The translations under genes and the position numbers were made by a program. 64,000 nt of DNA, taken from HGM04593 sp045630965 (GTDB taxonomy: Bacteria > Bacteroidota > Bacteroidia > Bacteroidales > Bacteroidaceae). The stretch is from contig JAZQTU010000013.1 in assembly GCA_045630965.1 (NCBI GenBank), forward strand, positions 1-64,000. The letters run 5' to 3'. This document shows, piece after piece, positions 8,526-17,184 of this stretch; the stretch's first letter is position 1; every line of letters starts with the position of its first letter. The notes beneath the pieces were generated by a model. It saw nothing but the letters and a program-made list of their open reading frames with translations. It did no database searches and had not been told where the DNA came from.

Positions 8526-9777
8526 CCTTCTTAAAAGCTATACTTGCATTGTGACCACCAAAGCCAAAGGTATTTGAAATTGCAACGTTCACGTTTCTTT
8601 CCTGTGCTTTGTTGAATGTAAAATTCATGCCGTAATCAATTTCGGGGTCATTGTCATCATCTGCATGATTTATTGTCGGAGGCACCACACCATTCTTTAT
8701 TGTAAGAACAGTCAAAAGAGCCTCAATGGCACCGGCAGCGCCAAGCAAATGACCTGTCATTGACTTTGTGGAACTGATGTTGAGTTTATAGGCGTGTTCG
8801 CCGAACAATGTCTTGATAGCCTTTGCCTCAGCGATATCACCTGCATATGTAGAAGTACCATGCACATTGATGTAATCGACATCCTCCAAAGCAAGACCGG
8901 CTTCGTCAAGTGCCATCTTCATCACGCGACATGCGCCCTCACCCTCGGGGTGTGGTGCTGTAATGTGATATGCGTCGGCAGTAAGACCTGTTCCGGCAAT
9001 TTCGGCATAAATTTTTGCTCCGCGCGCAACAGCATGTTCATACTCTTCAAGTATAAGACACGCAGCACCTTCGCCTATAACGAAACCGTCACGACTTTTG
9101 CTGAAAGGACGCGAAGCACCCTGAGGGTCTTCGTTGCGTACCGACAAGGCATGCATGGCATTAAAGCCACCGACACCAAGTTCGCAAATGACAGCCTCAG
9201 CACCACCCGCTACAATTATATCGGCTCTGCCCAGACGTATCTGGTCATAGGCATCGATTATAGCATTTGATGACGAAGCACACGCCGAAGTCGTAACATA
9301 ATTAGGACCTTTAAGACCGTATCTTATAGATATGATACCTGAGGTCATGTCCGAAATCATCTTTGTAATAAGGAAAGGAGAAAAACGGGGACCGTTTTCC
9401 TGATTACGGGCATATTCGCGCACCTCATCTTCGAGTGCGCCCAAGCCGCCGATACCCTCTCCGAATATAACACCGATACGGGTGCAATCTTCCTGCTCCA
9501 GCTGCAAACCGCTGTCGTTTATAGCCTCAACAGCCGAAGCGACACCATAGTGTGTATCGACATCGACCTTGCGTGTATCACGACGGTCCATGCATGCCGT
9601 TGGGTCGAAATTCTTCACCTCACAAGCAAACTGTGTTTTGAAAAGATATGAATCAAAACGAGTAATAGGCCCTGCGCCACTTACGCCATTAACAGCATTT
9701 TCCCACATGGTAGGAACATTATTGCCAATTGGCGAAACGGCACCAAGACCTGTTACAACAACTCTTCTCAATTTCAT
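8515..9777 (-). CDS. fabF: 3-oxoacyl-[acyl-carrier-protein] synthase II
   Basis: Condensing enzyme that elongates fatty acids by adding malonyl-ACP. 420 residues with the complete KAS II catalytic set: Cys166 in TTSACASSS, His306 in NVHGTST, Lys338 and His343 in STKSMTGHLLG. It is the middle gene of acpP-fabF-rnc, with 35 bases after acpP and an 11-base overlap with rnc. It is transcribed from the promoter at 10091-10121. No residue is missing. Confidence 0.97.
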   Translation of the reverse strand: MKLRRVVVTGLGAVSPIGNNVPTMWENAVNGVSGAGPITRFDSYLFKTQFACEVKNFDPTACMDRRDTRKVDVDTHYGVASAVEAINDSGLQLEQEDCTRIGVIFGEGIGGLGALEDEVREYARNQENGPRFSPFLITKMISDMTSGIISIRYGLKGPNYVTTSACASSSNAIIDAYDQIRLGRADIIVAGGAEAVICELGVGGFNAMHALSVRNEDPQGASRPFSKSRDGFVIGEGAACLILEEYEHAVARGAKIYAEIAGTGLTADAYHITAPHPEGEGACRVMKMALDEAGLALEDVDYINVHGTSTYAGDIAEAKAIKTLFGEHAYKLNISSTKSMTGHLLGAAGAIEALLTVLTIKNGVVPPTINHADDDNDPEIDYGMNFTFNKAQERNVNVAISNTFGFGGHNASIAFKKVEG

Positions 9778-9812
9778 TGTAGAATTGTTAGTGAAATAAA
9801 GAAGGAGAGAAT

Positions 9813-10055
9813 TTATTTCTCAGCAACCTTCTCCTCTACATATTTAACAGCATCACCTACTGTTGCAATTTTCTCTGCCTGCTCCTCAGGAATTGAGATA
9901 CCGAACTCGTCCTCAATCTCCATGATAAGCTCTACTCTATCCAATGAGTCTGCGCTCAAGTCATTTGTAAAGTTAGCCTCAGAAGTTACCTCTGACTCTG
10001 AAACACCGAATTTCTCAACGATAATAGCTTTTACTCTTGATTCAATTTCTGACAT
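9813..10055 (-). CDS. acpP: Acyl carrier protein
   Basis: 80-residue acidic four-helix protein that carries growing acyl chains on a 4'-phosphopantetheine arm. The attachment serine is Ser37 in the DSLDRVELIMEIEDEFGI motif. It is first in the acpP-fabF-rnc operon, a widespread arrangement. The promoter ends about 35 bases upstream, and an inverted repeat at 10150-10176 lies beyond it. Confidence 0.97.
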   Translation of the reverse strand: MSEIESRVKAIIVEKFGVSESEVTSEANFTNDLSADSLDRVELIMEIEDEFGISIPEEQAEKIATVGDAVKYVEEKVAEK

Positions 10056-10090
10056 AGTTGTAACTTTTTAAGATTAGAAATTATCTGCCA

Positions 10091-10121
10091 CAAAAATATG
10101 ATAAAAATAATGAAATGCAAA
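10091..10121 (-). promoter_or_regulatory. Promoter of acpP-fabF-rnc
   Basis: On the minus strand: TTTG (10121-10118), a 19-base spacer and an exact -7 TATTTTTG (10098-10091). Predicted start near 10084, about 29 bases before the acpP ATG. Confidence 0.78.
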
Positions 10122-10149
10122 GAAAGAAGGATTTTTTTTAGCCCAAACA

Positions 10150-10176
10150 TTGCACAAATAATACAAATTTGTGCAA
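10150..10176. promoter_or_regulatory. Inverted repeat TTGCACAAA-N9-TTTGTGCAA upstream of the acpP promoter
   Basis: Perfect 9-base arms at 10150-10158 and 10168-10176, lying between the pdxB stop and the acpP promoter. It sits about 65-90 bases before the predicted acpP start, a reasonable place for an activator or repressor of fatty-acid synthesis. It could also fold as a weak terminator for pdxB. No T-run follows, and the regulator is unknown. Confidence 0.45.
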
Positions 10177-10194
10177 AATCTACACAAAATGGTA

Positions 10195-11226
10195 CTATTT
10201 TAACACAATTTTATATGACGCAGGTTCTCTACGTAGCTTATAATTATCCCTTAATCGCTCAAAATCGGCCGGATTCTCCTTAAGCGAAGAGGTATCTCCA
10301 TTTGGAGAATACAAAGAAAGTAATGCTTCCCTTTCGGAAGCAGCCACAACAACATTGTTTTCCGGAGCAGGCAATTCAAGACTGACAATACCGCTTTGAT
10401 AACCGAAAAAGTCAAGAAAGGCTTCCAAAACAATTTTTGTAGCATTAATCTTGCCTTCGGCAGAGTAGCCTGCAATATGCGGCGTTGCCACAAACGTCAT
10501 ATCAAGCAGTTCTTTATTTATATCAGGTTCACCTTCCCAGACATCAAGAGCAGCACTACCCACCTTGCCGCTCTTCAATGCATCAAGCAGTGCCAAGTTA
10601 TCCACCACCTCACCGCGCGATGCATTTATAAGCAGACGGCATCGCTCCAACGAATTGAGAAATTCATTGTCGGCAAGATGATAACTAGGGTACGCACCAC
10701 CACGTTCCAATGTTGTATGAAATGTTATTATATCACACTTTTCTGCAATAGTCTCAAGCGGAACAAGTCCCTGCATGCCCATAGACTCTTTTGGAGGATC
10801 ATTCCTGTAAACCGACATACCGGCGCTTTCGGCCCAAGTTGCCACACGTGAACCAATTTCACCACATCCTATAACACCTATTGAAAGCCCGGTCAGAGAA
10901 GGCGACCACTCATAAATGACCGACTGCACATATTGCAACACCGCTCCGGCATTGCACCCCGCAGCATTCTTCCACACAATACCTTTTTGACCACAATAAC
11001 AGCTATCAATGTGGTCATACCCGATTGTCGCAGTCCCAATAAAGCGCACAGATGTCCCCTCAAGCAGATTTTCGTCACATTTTGTACGTGTACGGACAAA
11101 TAGAGCGTCGGCGTCAACAACGTCATCATGATTGATTTCTGTACCGGGTTTAGCCACCACATCGCACCCAAGAGCCAAAATGGCATCCCTCAAATAGGGT
11201 ATTTTCTCATCAATAACAACTTTCAT
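10195..11226 (-). CDS. pdxB: 4-phosphoerythronate dehydrogenase
   Basis: Second step of the DXP-dependent pyridoxal phosphate pathway: oxidises 4-phospho-D-erythronate with NAD. 343 residues, a D-2-hydroxyacid dehydrogenase. The NAD-binding motif GVIGCGEIGSRV lies at 117-128, the substrate/catalytic arginine in INASRGEVVD (about 202-211), and the catalytic His in the TPHIAGYS motif. The GYDHID segment near 69-74 and the C-terminal dimerisation extension distinguish PdxB from SerA-type relatives. The gene stands alone with its own -7 element upstream. Confidence 0.9.
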   Translation of the reverse strand: MKVVIDEKIPYLRDAILALGCDVVAKPGTEINHDDVVDADALFVRTRTKCDENLLEGTSVRFIGTATIGYDHIDSCYCGQKGIVWKNAAGCNAGAVLQYVQSVIYEWSPSLTGLSIGVIGCGEIGSRVATWAESAGMSVYRNDPPKESMGMQGLVPLETIAEKCDIITFHTTLERGGAYPSYHLADNEFLNSLERCRLLINASRGEVVDNLALLDALKSGKVGSAALDVWEGEPDINKELLDMTFVATPHIAGYSAEGKINATKIVLEAFLDFFGYQSGIVSLELPAPENNVVVAASEREALLSLYSPNGDTSSLKENPADFERLRDNYKLRREPASYKIVLK

Positions 11227-11256
11227 AGGTCAAAGACAACGTTTCTTATTCTGAAA

Positions 11257-11264
11257 CAAATATA
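11257..11264 (-). promoter_or_regulatory. -7 element of pdxB
   Basis: Exact TATATTTG on the minus strand, about 31 bases before the pdxB ATG. No good -33 element at normal spacing was found. Confidence 0.45.
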
Positions 11265-11316
11265 ACGTTTTATCCAATAAGATAATCTCTAAACTATAAG
11301 AAAAACAGAGTTTTTC

Positions 11317-11347
11317 TTGAAAATGACGATATAAATACATTTCTTTG
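11317..11347 (+). promoter_or_regulatory. Promoter of the CotH-family gene
   Basis: TTG at 11317-11319, 20-base spacer, TTTCTTTG at 11340-11347 (one mismatch to TAnnTTTG). Predicted start near 11354, 55 bases before the ATG, with an AT-rich leader. Confidence 0.5.
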
Positions 11348-11408
11348 CAATATATTATATTAGATATAATATACCCAATCAATAAAAAAAGAAAAAAAAC
11401 ACAATATT

Positions 11409-14400
11409 ATGAGAAGATTCCTACTACTGCTCTGCCTGACGGCATTATCATTTGCAGGTATCAAGGCCCAGAACTGGTCAACCACATTGACAGCCCGTAA
11501 CGGCTTGCCGGGTGAAACCAACACCTATAACGGAAAAGAATATTACACATTCAAATCTGCCACATTGACACCAGGCGGTACTGTAGACATAATAAGACTC
11601 ACCGTAGCAGGAACAGTAACAGACGAAAAGCCTAATGGCAACAATATTACCTTCGCATTGTCAGAGCTTACCGTTTACGACGGAAGCGGCAACAAGGTTT
11701 CGTACGATGCATACTCCAATGCAGACCACAACAGTTTAAGTTTCAGAACAGATGGAGACGGTTTGCCGGCACTAAGCGACAACGACATAGAGAGCTATTT
11801 CCACTCCATGTGGGATAATACATACTACGTTGCTGAATATCACTACATAGACCTTGTACTTTCAAGTTCTGTAACCTCGTTCAGCCTTGAATGGTCTACA
11901 CGCCTTGGTCAGAAGAAGAATGCTCCTACTATCGTAGGTATTACATTAGGAACAGAATTCATATATGACCCTACTGTCAATTCGGCCGAATTGGAGGTGG
12001 GTGATGCTGTAACAAGTGTGGATGAGTTATATGCAGAGAACCGTTTCTTTGTACTCAAGGGTAATGCACAGAAATTTTTCACATCGTCAAACGGAAGCAC
12101 CTACATGGGTTCAGGCCCTATATATTACAAAGAGGCTGAAAGCGGAGACACAGAAGCCACTGTGGAACACGTAATGCAGCTCATACCCCACAACGACGGG
12201 ACATTCCTTGTATATTGGCCATCAACAGGCAAATTCATCAAGGACTCATACAGCGATTACAACGGCTTGAACGGATGGCAACACAGTACATACGAACTTG
12301 AAGAGGCTGCAAAAATAAAAATCACAGCAAAGGGTGATGATTATTTTGAAATGCAATACGAAAGTTCGTACGATAATGCGCCCATTACATTTTACATTGG
12401 AGCCGAACTGCGCGACGCCACAGAGTCTAAAATGAAGTTTTTTACACTTGAGCACAAACAATACCTTGAAAGCGGCAACTACAACCAAGGATATTCATTG
12501 CCAATTGCATTCAATTGGTCAATATATAACGTGGAAATTGACAGATCCGAAGTAGAAGCCCTGACTATGCAGGATATCGCTGTACAACTTTTGAACAGTA
12601 CTATAAACAAGGCTTTAAGCTATTCAGGAACTTTTGACGAATATTGCCAGAACAATGAAGACGTTACATTGAACTACGAAATAGATGCAGCAACAGCACT
12701 GTGCACGACATCGGGCATAACACTAAATGACATTTACATAAAGAAAGATGCACTGTCAGCATCTTTGGAAGCATATATAGCAACCAAACTCACACACTAC
12801 AGTGAATTGGTCAACGAAATGGCATTACGTGCAGAATTCTCAACATACCCCAACTACATCAAGGACACATACCCCGAAAGTTCAAGAAGTATTCTTGAAG
12901 GTCTACAGACAAGCATTACAAATGCAGAAAAACAGACACTTGAAATAGATGGTTACGAATCATTGTACAGCCAGATAGAACGCGACATAGAACTTTTTGA
13001 AAGCACAATAATAACAGAAAGCAGCACCTCGGACAACAAAGACGAAGAGAAAGAAGAGGATGTAGATGAAGAAATTCTGTTTGTATACCTTTCAAACGGT
13101 GACATTGAGGCCTATGCATCTTCAGCAATGGACGGAGAGCACTATACCCAGAACAACAAACTCTATATTCCGCTTAAAGAAGGAGATGTTGTCTATTACA
13201 ACCAAGAGGAGTATGACAGTTGTTCACTTGTAGGACCAGAACTACCTACAATGACATCGTTCAAGTTCAACAATAAGTATAACCCCAACCTGCATGTAGA
13301 TGCCATTGCTGATACTGCAACCAACGAGATTAACTTCCGATTGAATGCAATTGGCAAATGGCTAACAGCAAGTTTCACACTAAGCGACAACAAAGCCGTA
13401 GCATACGTTGATACAGTATTACAGGTAAGCAAGGAGACACGCCAGAGTTTCAAGAACAAAGTAACTTACCATGTAACATATCCCGGCTACAATATCACAA
13501 AAAGAATCAAGGTTCAGGATGAGATATGGTCGGAACCGGTTACAGGCACACAGACGATGGATGTTGCGTTGACAGCAAGCATGCTCAACACCAACAAACC
13601 TTCGACAGATTCAAGAGAATCACTCGCAAACCTGCTCGACGGCAGCCCAAGCACAATATTCCACTCAACATGGGGAAGCGCCAATAATGCTACAGTGAAT
13701 GTAAACACATATATTACTATAGACCTACCCGAAGAACTTGACAAGATACAGATATACTACAGATGCCGACCAAGCACAGGCTACAACCCGCTTATTTGGG
13801 AAATATATGCAAGCAACAACGGCACAAGCTGGACATTGGTAAGAACACTTGATTACATTGCTGACGGCATGCCTAGAGGCGGTTCCGGACAGGAATACAC
13901 ATCACCGACGATAGACCTTGGTGGCAACTATTCAAAACTAAAGATTGTACAAACTGCGGGCGAGTATTCAAAAAACCATATGGCACTTTCGGAGCTGCGC
14001 ATCAAAAAAGTTCTTGAAACAACCAGCGGAGAACCGGTAAAGATTCAGGATGAGAAGTATGAAGTCAAACGAATTCCATACGGCAACAATTATGATATAA
14101 AAGTAGATTGGCTAACCGACACACCAAATTCTGTACCAAGAATAGATATTGATGTTGACGGTGGATACGACATTACCAGCAAAGATTATTACCGCAAGGC
14201 CAAGTTCCGCATAACAGGTTATGGAGTTTACGACAACTTTGAAGATTCTGTAGAGATAAAAGGACGTGGTAACTCATCATGGAGCGCCAGCAAGAAGCCA
14301 TACCGTCTAAAATTTGCCGACAAAGTAAAACCTTTCGGGCTTACCAAGGGTAAGAGCTGGGTACTGCTCGCCAATGCACAGACCGGTTCACTAATGGCCA

Positions 14401-16109
14401 ATGCCATATCAATGAAGATAGGTCAGATGGCCGGAGCTGAATACACAAACCACATTGTACCCGTAGAATTATATATGAACGGAAGATACAGGGGTAGTTA
14501 CATGTTCACTGAAAAAGTCGGTATGGCAAACAACAGCGTAGACGTTGACGAAGACCTTGGATACCTATTGGAATTGGATTCAAACTCTGACGATGAATAT
14601 AAATTCACCAGCACAAGCTATAATTTACCGGTATTCGTGAAAGAACCTGATTTGAACGACAGCGAAACCGCCAATGCAGCAAAACGCAAGATCACAATAC
14701 CGGCACAGTTCAATGAGTTCTGCGATGCACTATACTATGGAGAAGATATTGACGACATGGTTGACATGGACGCTTTAGCACGTTTCATTTTGGCCAATGA
14801 CCTATCACTGAACCAGGAATTGGGACACCCTAAGAGTATCTTCCTGTTCAAGGAGAACGAGGAGGACAGCAATTCCAAATACAAGTTCGGACCAATATGG
14901 GACTTTGACTGGGGATACGGATACGAATCAGGACACTCATATTGCGAATACGGTATTGAATCAAGCATGTTCAATTACAGCATGTCATACGAACCTGGTT
15001 ACAGATTCTTTAGCGACCTTTTGAATGTAGAGTCATTCAGAAAACACTATTACAAGGTTTGGAATGAATTCTTAGAGAACAACAGCATGGACGAGTTGAT
15101 GGAATACATCGACAGCTACTATACATTCGCAAAGAGTTCGTTCGACAATAACAGAAACGCGCCTTACGATGGATACGGCTTTACAGAAAGCGACAGAGAC
15201 CGTCACAAGAACTGGATTGAAGAAAGGAAAAACTATATTTACAACAACCTTGAGGAGTTCGATATAGATGACCTTATATATATAATACCCGGAGATGTCA
15301 ATTGCAACAACCAGGTAACAATACATGATGCGGCATTGATAACCGCTTACCTGAACGGCGATGTACACAATACATTCAGCACTGCAAAGGGCGACTATGA
15401 CAAGAACGGAAGAATAGAACTTACCGATGCACGAATGGTTGCCTCACTTGTCAAGGAGGGTGATGCACCATCAGCAGCATATTGGCATGGAACACCACTG
15501 GCTATTGGAGAATTCCATTCCGAGGAATATATCATGGAGATGGGCGACATGCTTGAAACTGAGTTGAGACTTCTCAGCTATGACGAAGAACCTTACAAGG
15601 CAATTCAGTTTGACATAACCCTTCCTGAAAGCATTGAACTGCTGGAGATGATAAACAGCAACTCAATTGCCGGACACAACTTCTCGTATATTGACAAGGG
15701 TGGAAACAGTTTCCGCATTGTGGCATACTCCGACGAAAACAAAGAGTTTACAACCGGTGATGACAGCATCCTCAACCTTTTCATAAACGCTACAGGTATT
15801 TTGAATGAGGATAACAGAAGTATCAAGATAAGCAATATATATGCCATTGACCAGGAAAACAACGAACTTCGCATGAAAGACCATGCCATAAGATTCAACC
15901 AGGCAACCGGCATTGGCTACAATGGAGCTACAATGCTTATAGAGGGCGGCGACTGTATAACAGTAACACTCCTGAAGGCTGAGAAAATCACAGTTTACAG
16001 CGTTGACGGACGCAAAGTCAAAGAGTTCAATGCCAAAGAGGGCACAACGCGTATAGAAATACCAGCTGGCATTTACATTGTAAATGGAGAAAAGGTTCTG
16101 GTAAAGTAA
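11409..16109 (+). CDS. Secreted CotH-kinase family protein with F5/8-type, dockerin-like and T9SS sorting domains
   Basis: 1566 residues. A Sec signal peptide (residues 1-20, ending AGIKAQ) is followed by a large beta-rich region. An F5/8-type C (discoidin-like) domain occupies about 715-870, and a CotH kinase domain about 900-1290 with KGRGNSSWSASKKPYRLKF starting near 951 and WDFDWGYGYE near 1164. A dockerin type I-like calcium-binding pair lies at about 1295-1350 (GDVNCNNQVTIHDAALI and GDYDKNGRIELTDARM). The C-terminus carries a type A T9SS sorting domain (about 1490-1566: VYSVDGRKV ... GIYIVNGEKVLVK). CotH of Bacillus is a protein kinase of the spore coat; in Bacteroidetes the substrate is unknown. 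The tail predicts export by the type IX system whose PorW and PorX are encoded at 25.9-30.3 kb. An acidic repeat (KDEEKEEDVDEE) near residue 540 is a probable linker. Confidence 0.88.
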   Translation: MRRFLLLLCLTALSFAGIKAQNWSTTLTARNGLPGETNTYNGKEYYTFKSATLTPGGTVDIIRLTVAGTVTDEKPNGNNITFALSELTVYDGSGNKVSYDAYSNADHNSLSFRTDGDGLPALSDNDIESYFHSMWDNTYYVAEYHYIDLVLSSSVTSFSLEWSTRLGQKKNAPTIVGITLGTEFIYDPTVNSAELEVGDAVTSVDELYAENRFFVLKGNAQKFFTSSNGSTYMGSGPIYYKEAESGDTEATVEHVMQLIPHNDGTFLVYWPSTGKFIKDSYSDYNGLNGWQHSTYELEEAAKIKITAKGDDYFEMQYESSYDNAPITFYIGAELRDATESKMKFFTLEHKQYLESGNYNQGYSLPIAFNWSIYNVEIDRSEVEALTMQDIAVQLLNSTINKALSYSGTFDEYCQNNEDVTLNYEIDAATALCTTSGITLNDIYIKKDALSASLEAYIATKLTHYSELVNEMALRAEFSTYPNYIKDTYPESSRSILEGLQTSITNAEKQTLEIDGYESLYSQIERDIELFESTIITESSTSDNKDEEKEEDVDEEILFVYLSNGDIEAYASSAMDGEHYTQNNKLYIPLKEGDVVYYNQEEYDSCSLVGPELPTMTSFKFNNKYNPNLHVDAIADTATNEINFRLNAIGKWLTASFTLSDNKAVAYVDTVLQVSKETRQSFKNKVTYHVTYPGYNITKRIKVQDEIWSEPVTGTQTMDVALTASMLNTNKPSTDSRESLANLLDGSPSTIFHSTWGSANNATVNVNTYITIDLPEELDKIQIYYRCRPSTGYNPLIWEIYASNNGTSWTLVRTLDYIADGMPRGGSGQEYTSPTIDLGGNYSKLKIVQTAGEYSKNHMALSELRIKKVLETTSGEPVKIQDEKYEVKRIPYGNNYDIKVDWLTDTPNSVPRIDIDVDGGYDITSKDYYRKAKFRITGYGVYDNFEDSVEIKGRGNSSWSASKKPYRLKFADKVKPFGLTKGKSWVLLANAQTGSLMANAISMKIGQMAGAEYTNHIVPVELYMNGRYRGSYMFTEKVGMANNSVDVDEDLGYLLELDSNSDDEYKFTSTSYNLPVFVKEPDLNDSETANAAKRKITIPAQFNEFCDALYYGEDIDDMVDMDALARFILANDLSLNQELGHPKSIFLFKENEEDSNSKYKFGPIWDFDWGYGYESGHSYCEYGIESSMFNYSMSYEPGYRFFSDLLNVESFRKHYYKVWNEFLENNSMDELMEYIDSYYTFAKSSFDNNRNAPYDGYGFTESDRDRHKNWIEERKNYIYNNLEEFDIDDLIYIIPGDVNCNNQVTIHDAALITAYLNGDVHNTFSTAKGDYDKNGRIELTDARMVASLVKEGDAPSAAYWHGTPLAIGEFHSEEYIMEMGDMLETELRLLSYDEEPYKAIQFDITLPESIELLEMINSNSIAGHNFSYIDKGGNSFRIVAYSDENKEFTTGDDSILNLFINATGILNEDNRSIKISNIYAIDQENNELRMKDHAIRFNQATGIGYNGATMLIEGGDCITVTLLKAEKITVYSVDGRKVKEFNAKEGTTRIEIPAGIYIVNGEKVLVK

Positions 16110-16115
16110 TATAAA

Positions 16116-16145
16116 TGGAGGCTGTCGCAATTGCGGCAGCCTCCA
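16116..16145 (+). terminator. Terminator after the CotH-family gene
   Basis: 15-base inverted repeat (16116-16130 and 16131-16145, one G-U pair), core GGAGGCTG/CAGCCTCC, seven bases after the stop codon. It could also serve the convergent methyltransferase gene. Confidence 0.8.
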
Positions 16146-16164
16146 ATATTTATACAATATATCA

Positions 16165-16896
16165 TCAGTCGTTCAATGTAAGCTTTGCAAGATAGTCATA
16201 GTGTTCACCATCTACGCATTTCTCGCATTTGAAACCGTGCTCTTCGGCATACATTGACAGAGTATCAAAATCAATATAGAGCCAATCAAACGGTTCACCC
16301 TTAATATTTTTGTATCGCATGGTGTAATCAATCTCTCCATAATACCCGGCAGCAAGGTCAATATCCATTCCCCCATCATCATCCATAAAGACATAACTTA
16401 TATCGGAAGAATCCAGCAACAGCTGACCGCCCGGTGCAAGCAAACGGCGCGCACTGCGGAAGAAATCGCATAGACGATCCACCTTACCAACAATACCGAT
16501 ACCATTCATGGCAAAGAGTAAAGTATCGAATTTTTCAACAAAAGTCTCATCAAAATAATTCATATTGATTGCATCAACACCACGTTCCTTCATAACATCT
16601 ACCGACAGCTGTGAAATATCAATAGCAACAACATCAAAGCCACGATCCTTGAGTATAATGCTGTGACAGCCAGAACCAGCACCGACATCAAGCACCCTGC
16701 CACGACATAATTCTATCGCCTTCTGCTCCTGCACAGGCATTTCATCAAATTCACGGAATAATGTAGAAACCGGAATCTCATCCTCATAGAACATAGATGA
16801 CATCACACGCAACTTGGCAGCTTTGCCTGTTTTGAAATAATCATATATGGCCTGCCCCATAGGATCATTACCCGTAGCAATTCTTTTATTATCCAT
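16165..16896 (-). CDS. Class I SAM-dependent methyltransferase, substrate unknown
   Basis: 243 residues with a Rossmann-type methyltransferase fold. Motif I VLDVGAGSG lies at 68-76, an acidic SAM-ribose residue in VVAIDIS about 20 residues later, and a post-motif LLAPGGQLLLDSSD near 147-160. The N-terminal 60 residues are helical and may cap the active site. Nothing in the sequence shows what is methylated. It stands alone between the CotH gene and the tRNA. Confidence 0.8.
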   Translation of the reverse strand: MDNKRIATGNDPMGQAIYDYFKTGKAAKLRVMSSMFYEDEIPVSTLFREFDEMPVQEQKAIELCRGRVLDVGAGSGCHSIILKDRGFDVVAIDISQLSVDVMKERGVDAINMNYFDETFVEKFDTLLFAMNGIGIVGKVDRLCDFFRSARRLLAPGGQLLLDSSDISYVFMDDDGGMDIDLAAGYYGEIDYTMRYKNIKGEPFDWLYIDFDTLSMYAEEHGFKCEKCVDGEHYDYLAKLTLND

Positions 16897-17005
16897 TGTA
16901 TTCTTTTTTTATTAGTCAAAGTATAAAGATAGGAGTTTATCGGATACAACTTATAAAGTATTCCATAATTTTACCCCACTGCATAAAGAATTTGTCGAAA
17001 AGTGT

Positions 17006-17034
17006 TTGAAATTACCGTTTTTTATGTACCTTTG
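17006..17034 (+). promoter_or_regulatory. Promoter of tRNA-Pro
   Basis: Exact TACCTTTG (TAnnTTTG) at 17027-17034 with TTG at 17006-17008 (18-base spacer). The tRNA begins 16 bases after the -7 element. Confidence 0.7.
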
Positions 17035-17049
17035 CAGACGAAAACAGAG

Positions 17050-17124
17050 CGGGATGTAGCTCAGCCCGGTTAGAGTACGCGTCTGGGGGGCGTGTGGTCG
17101 CTGGTTCGAATCCAGTCATCCCGA
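17050..17124 (+). tRNA. tRNA-Pro (anticodon GGG)
   Basis: Complete cloverleaf: the seven-base acceptor stem CGGGATG (17050-17056) pairs with CATCCCG (17117-17123), leaving discriminator A17124. D-arm GCTC/GAGT, anticodon loop CTGGGGG giving anticodon GGG, and T-arm GCTGG-TTCGAAT-CCAGT. The anticodon stem includes two G-U pairs. CCA is not encoded and must be added after transcription. It has its own promoter and a terminator. Confidence 0.97.
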
Positions 17125-17130
17125 CTTAAG

Positions 17131-17165
17131 AAAAGCCTTGATAATCAACAGATTACCAAGGCTTT
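17131..17165. terminator. Terminator shared by tRNA-Pro and serB
   Basis: AAAGCCTTG (17132-17140) pairs with CAAGGCTTT (17157-17165) around a 16-base loop. It lies between the convergent tRNA and serB genes and has A/T-rich flanks on both sides. Confidence 0.7.
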
Positions 17166-17184
17166 AATCTTTTCAGTCATATAC

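Noticed and set aside
8794..9270. 158-residue frame antisense to fabF
   Set aside because: Lies wholly inside a strongly conserved gene on the other strand; no motif.
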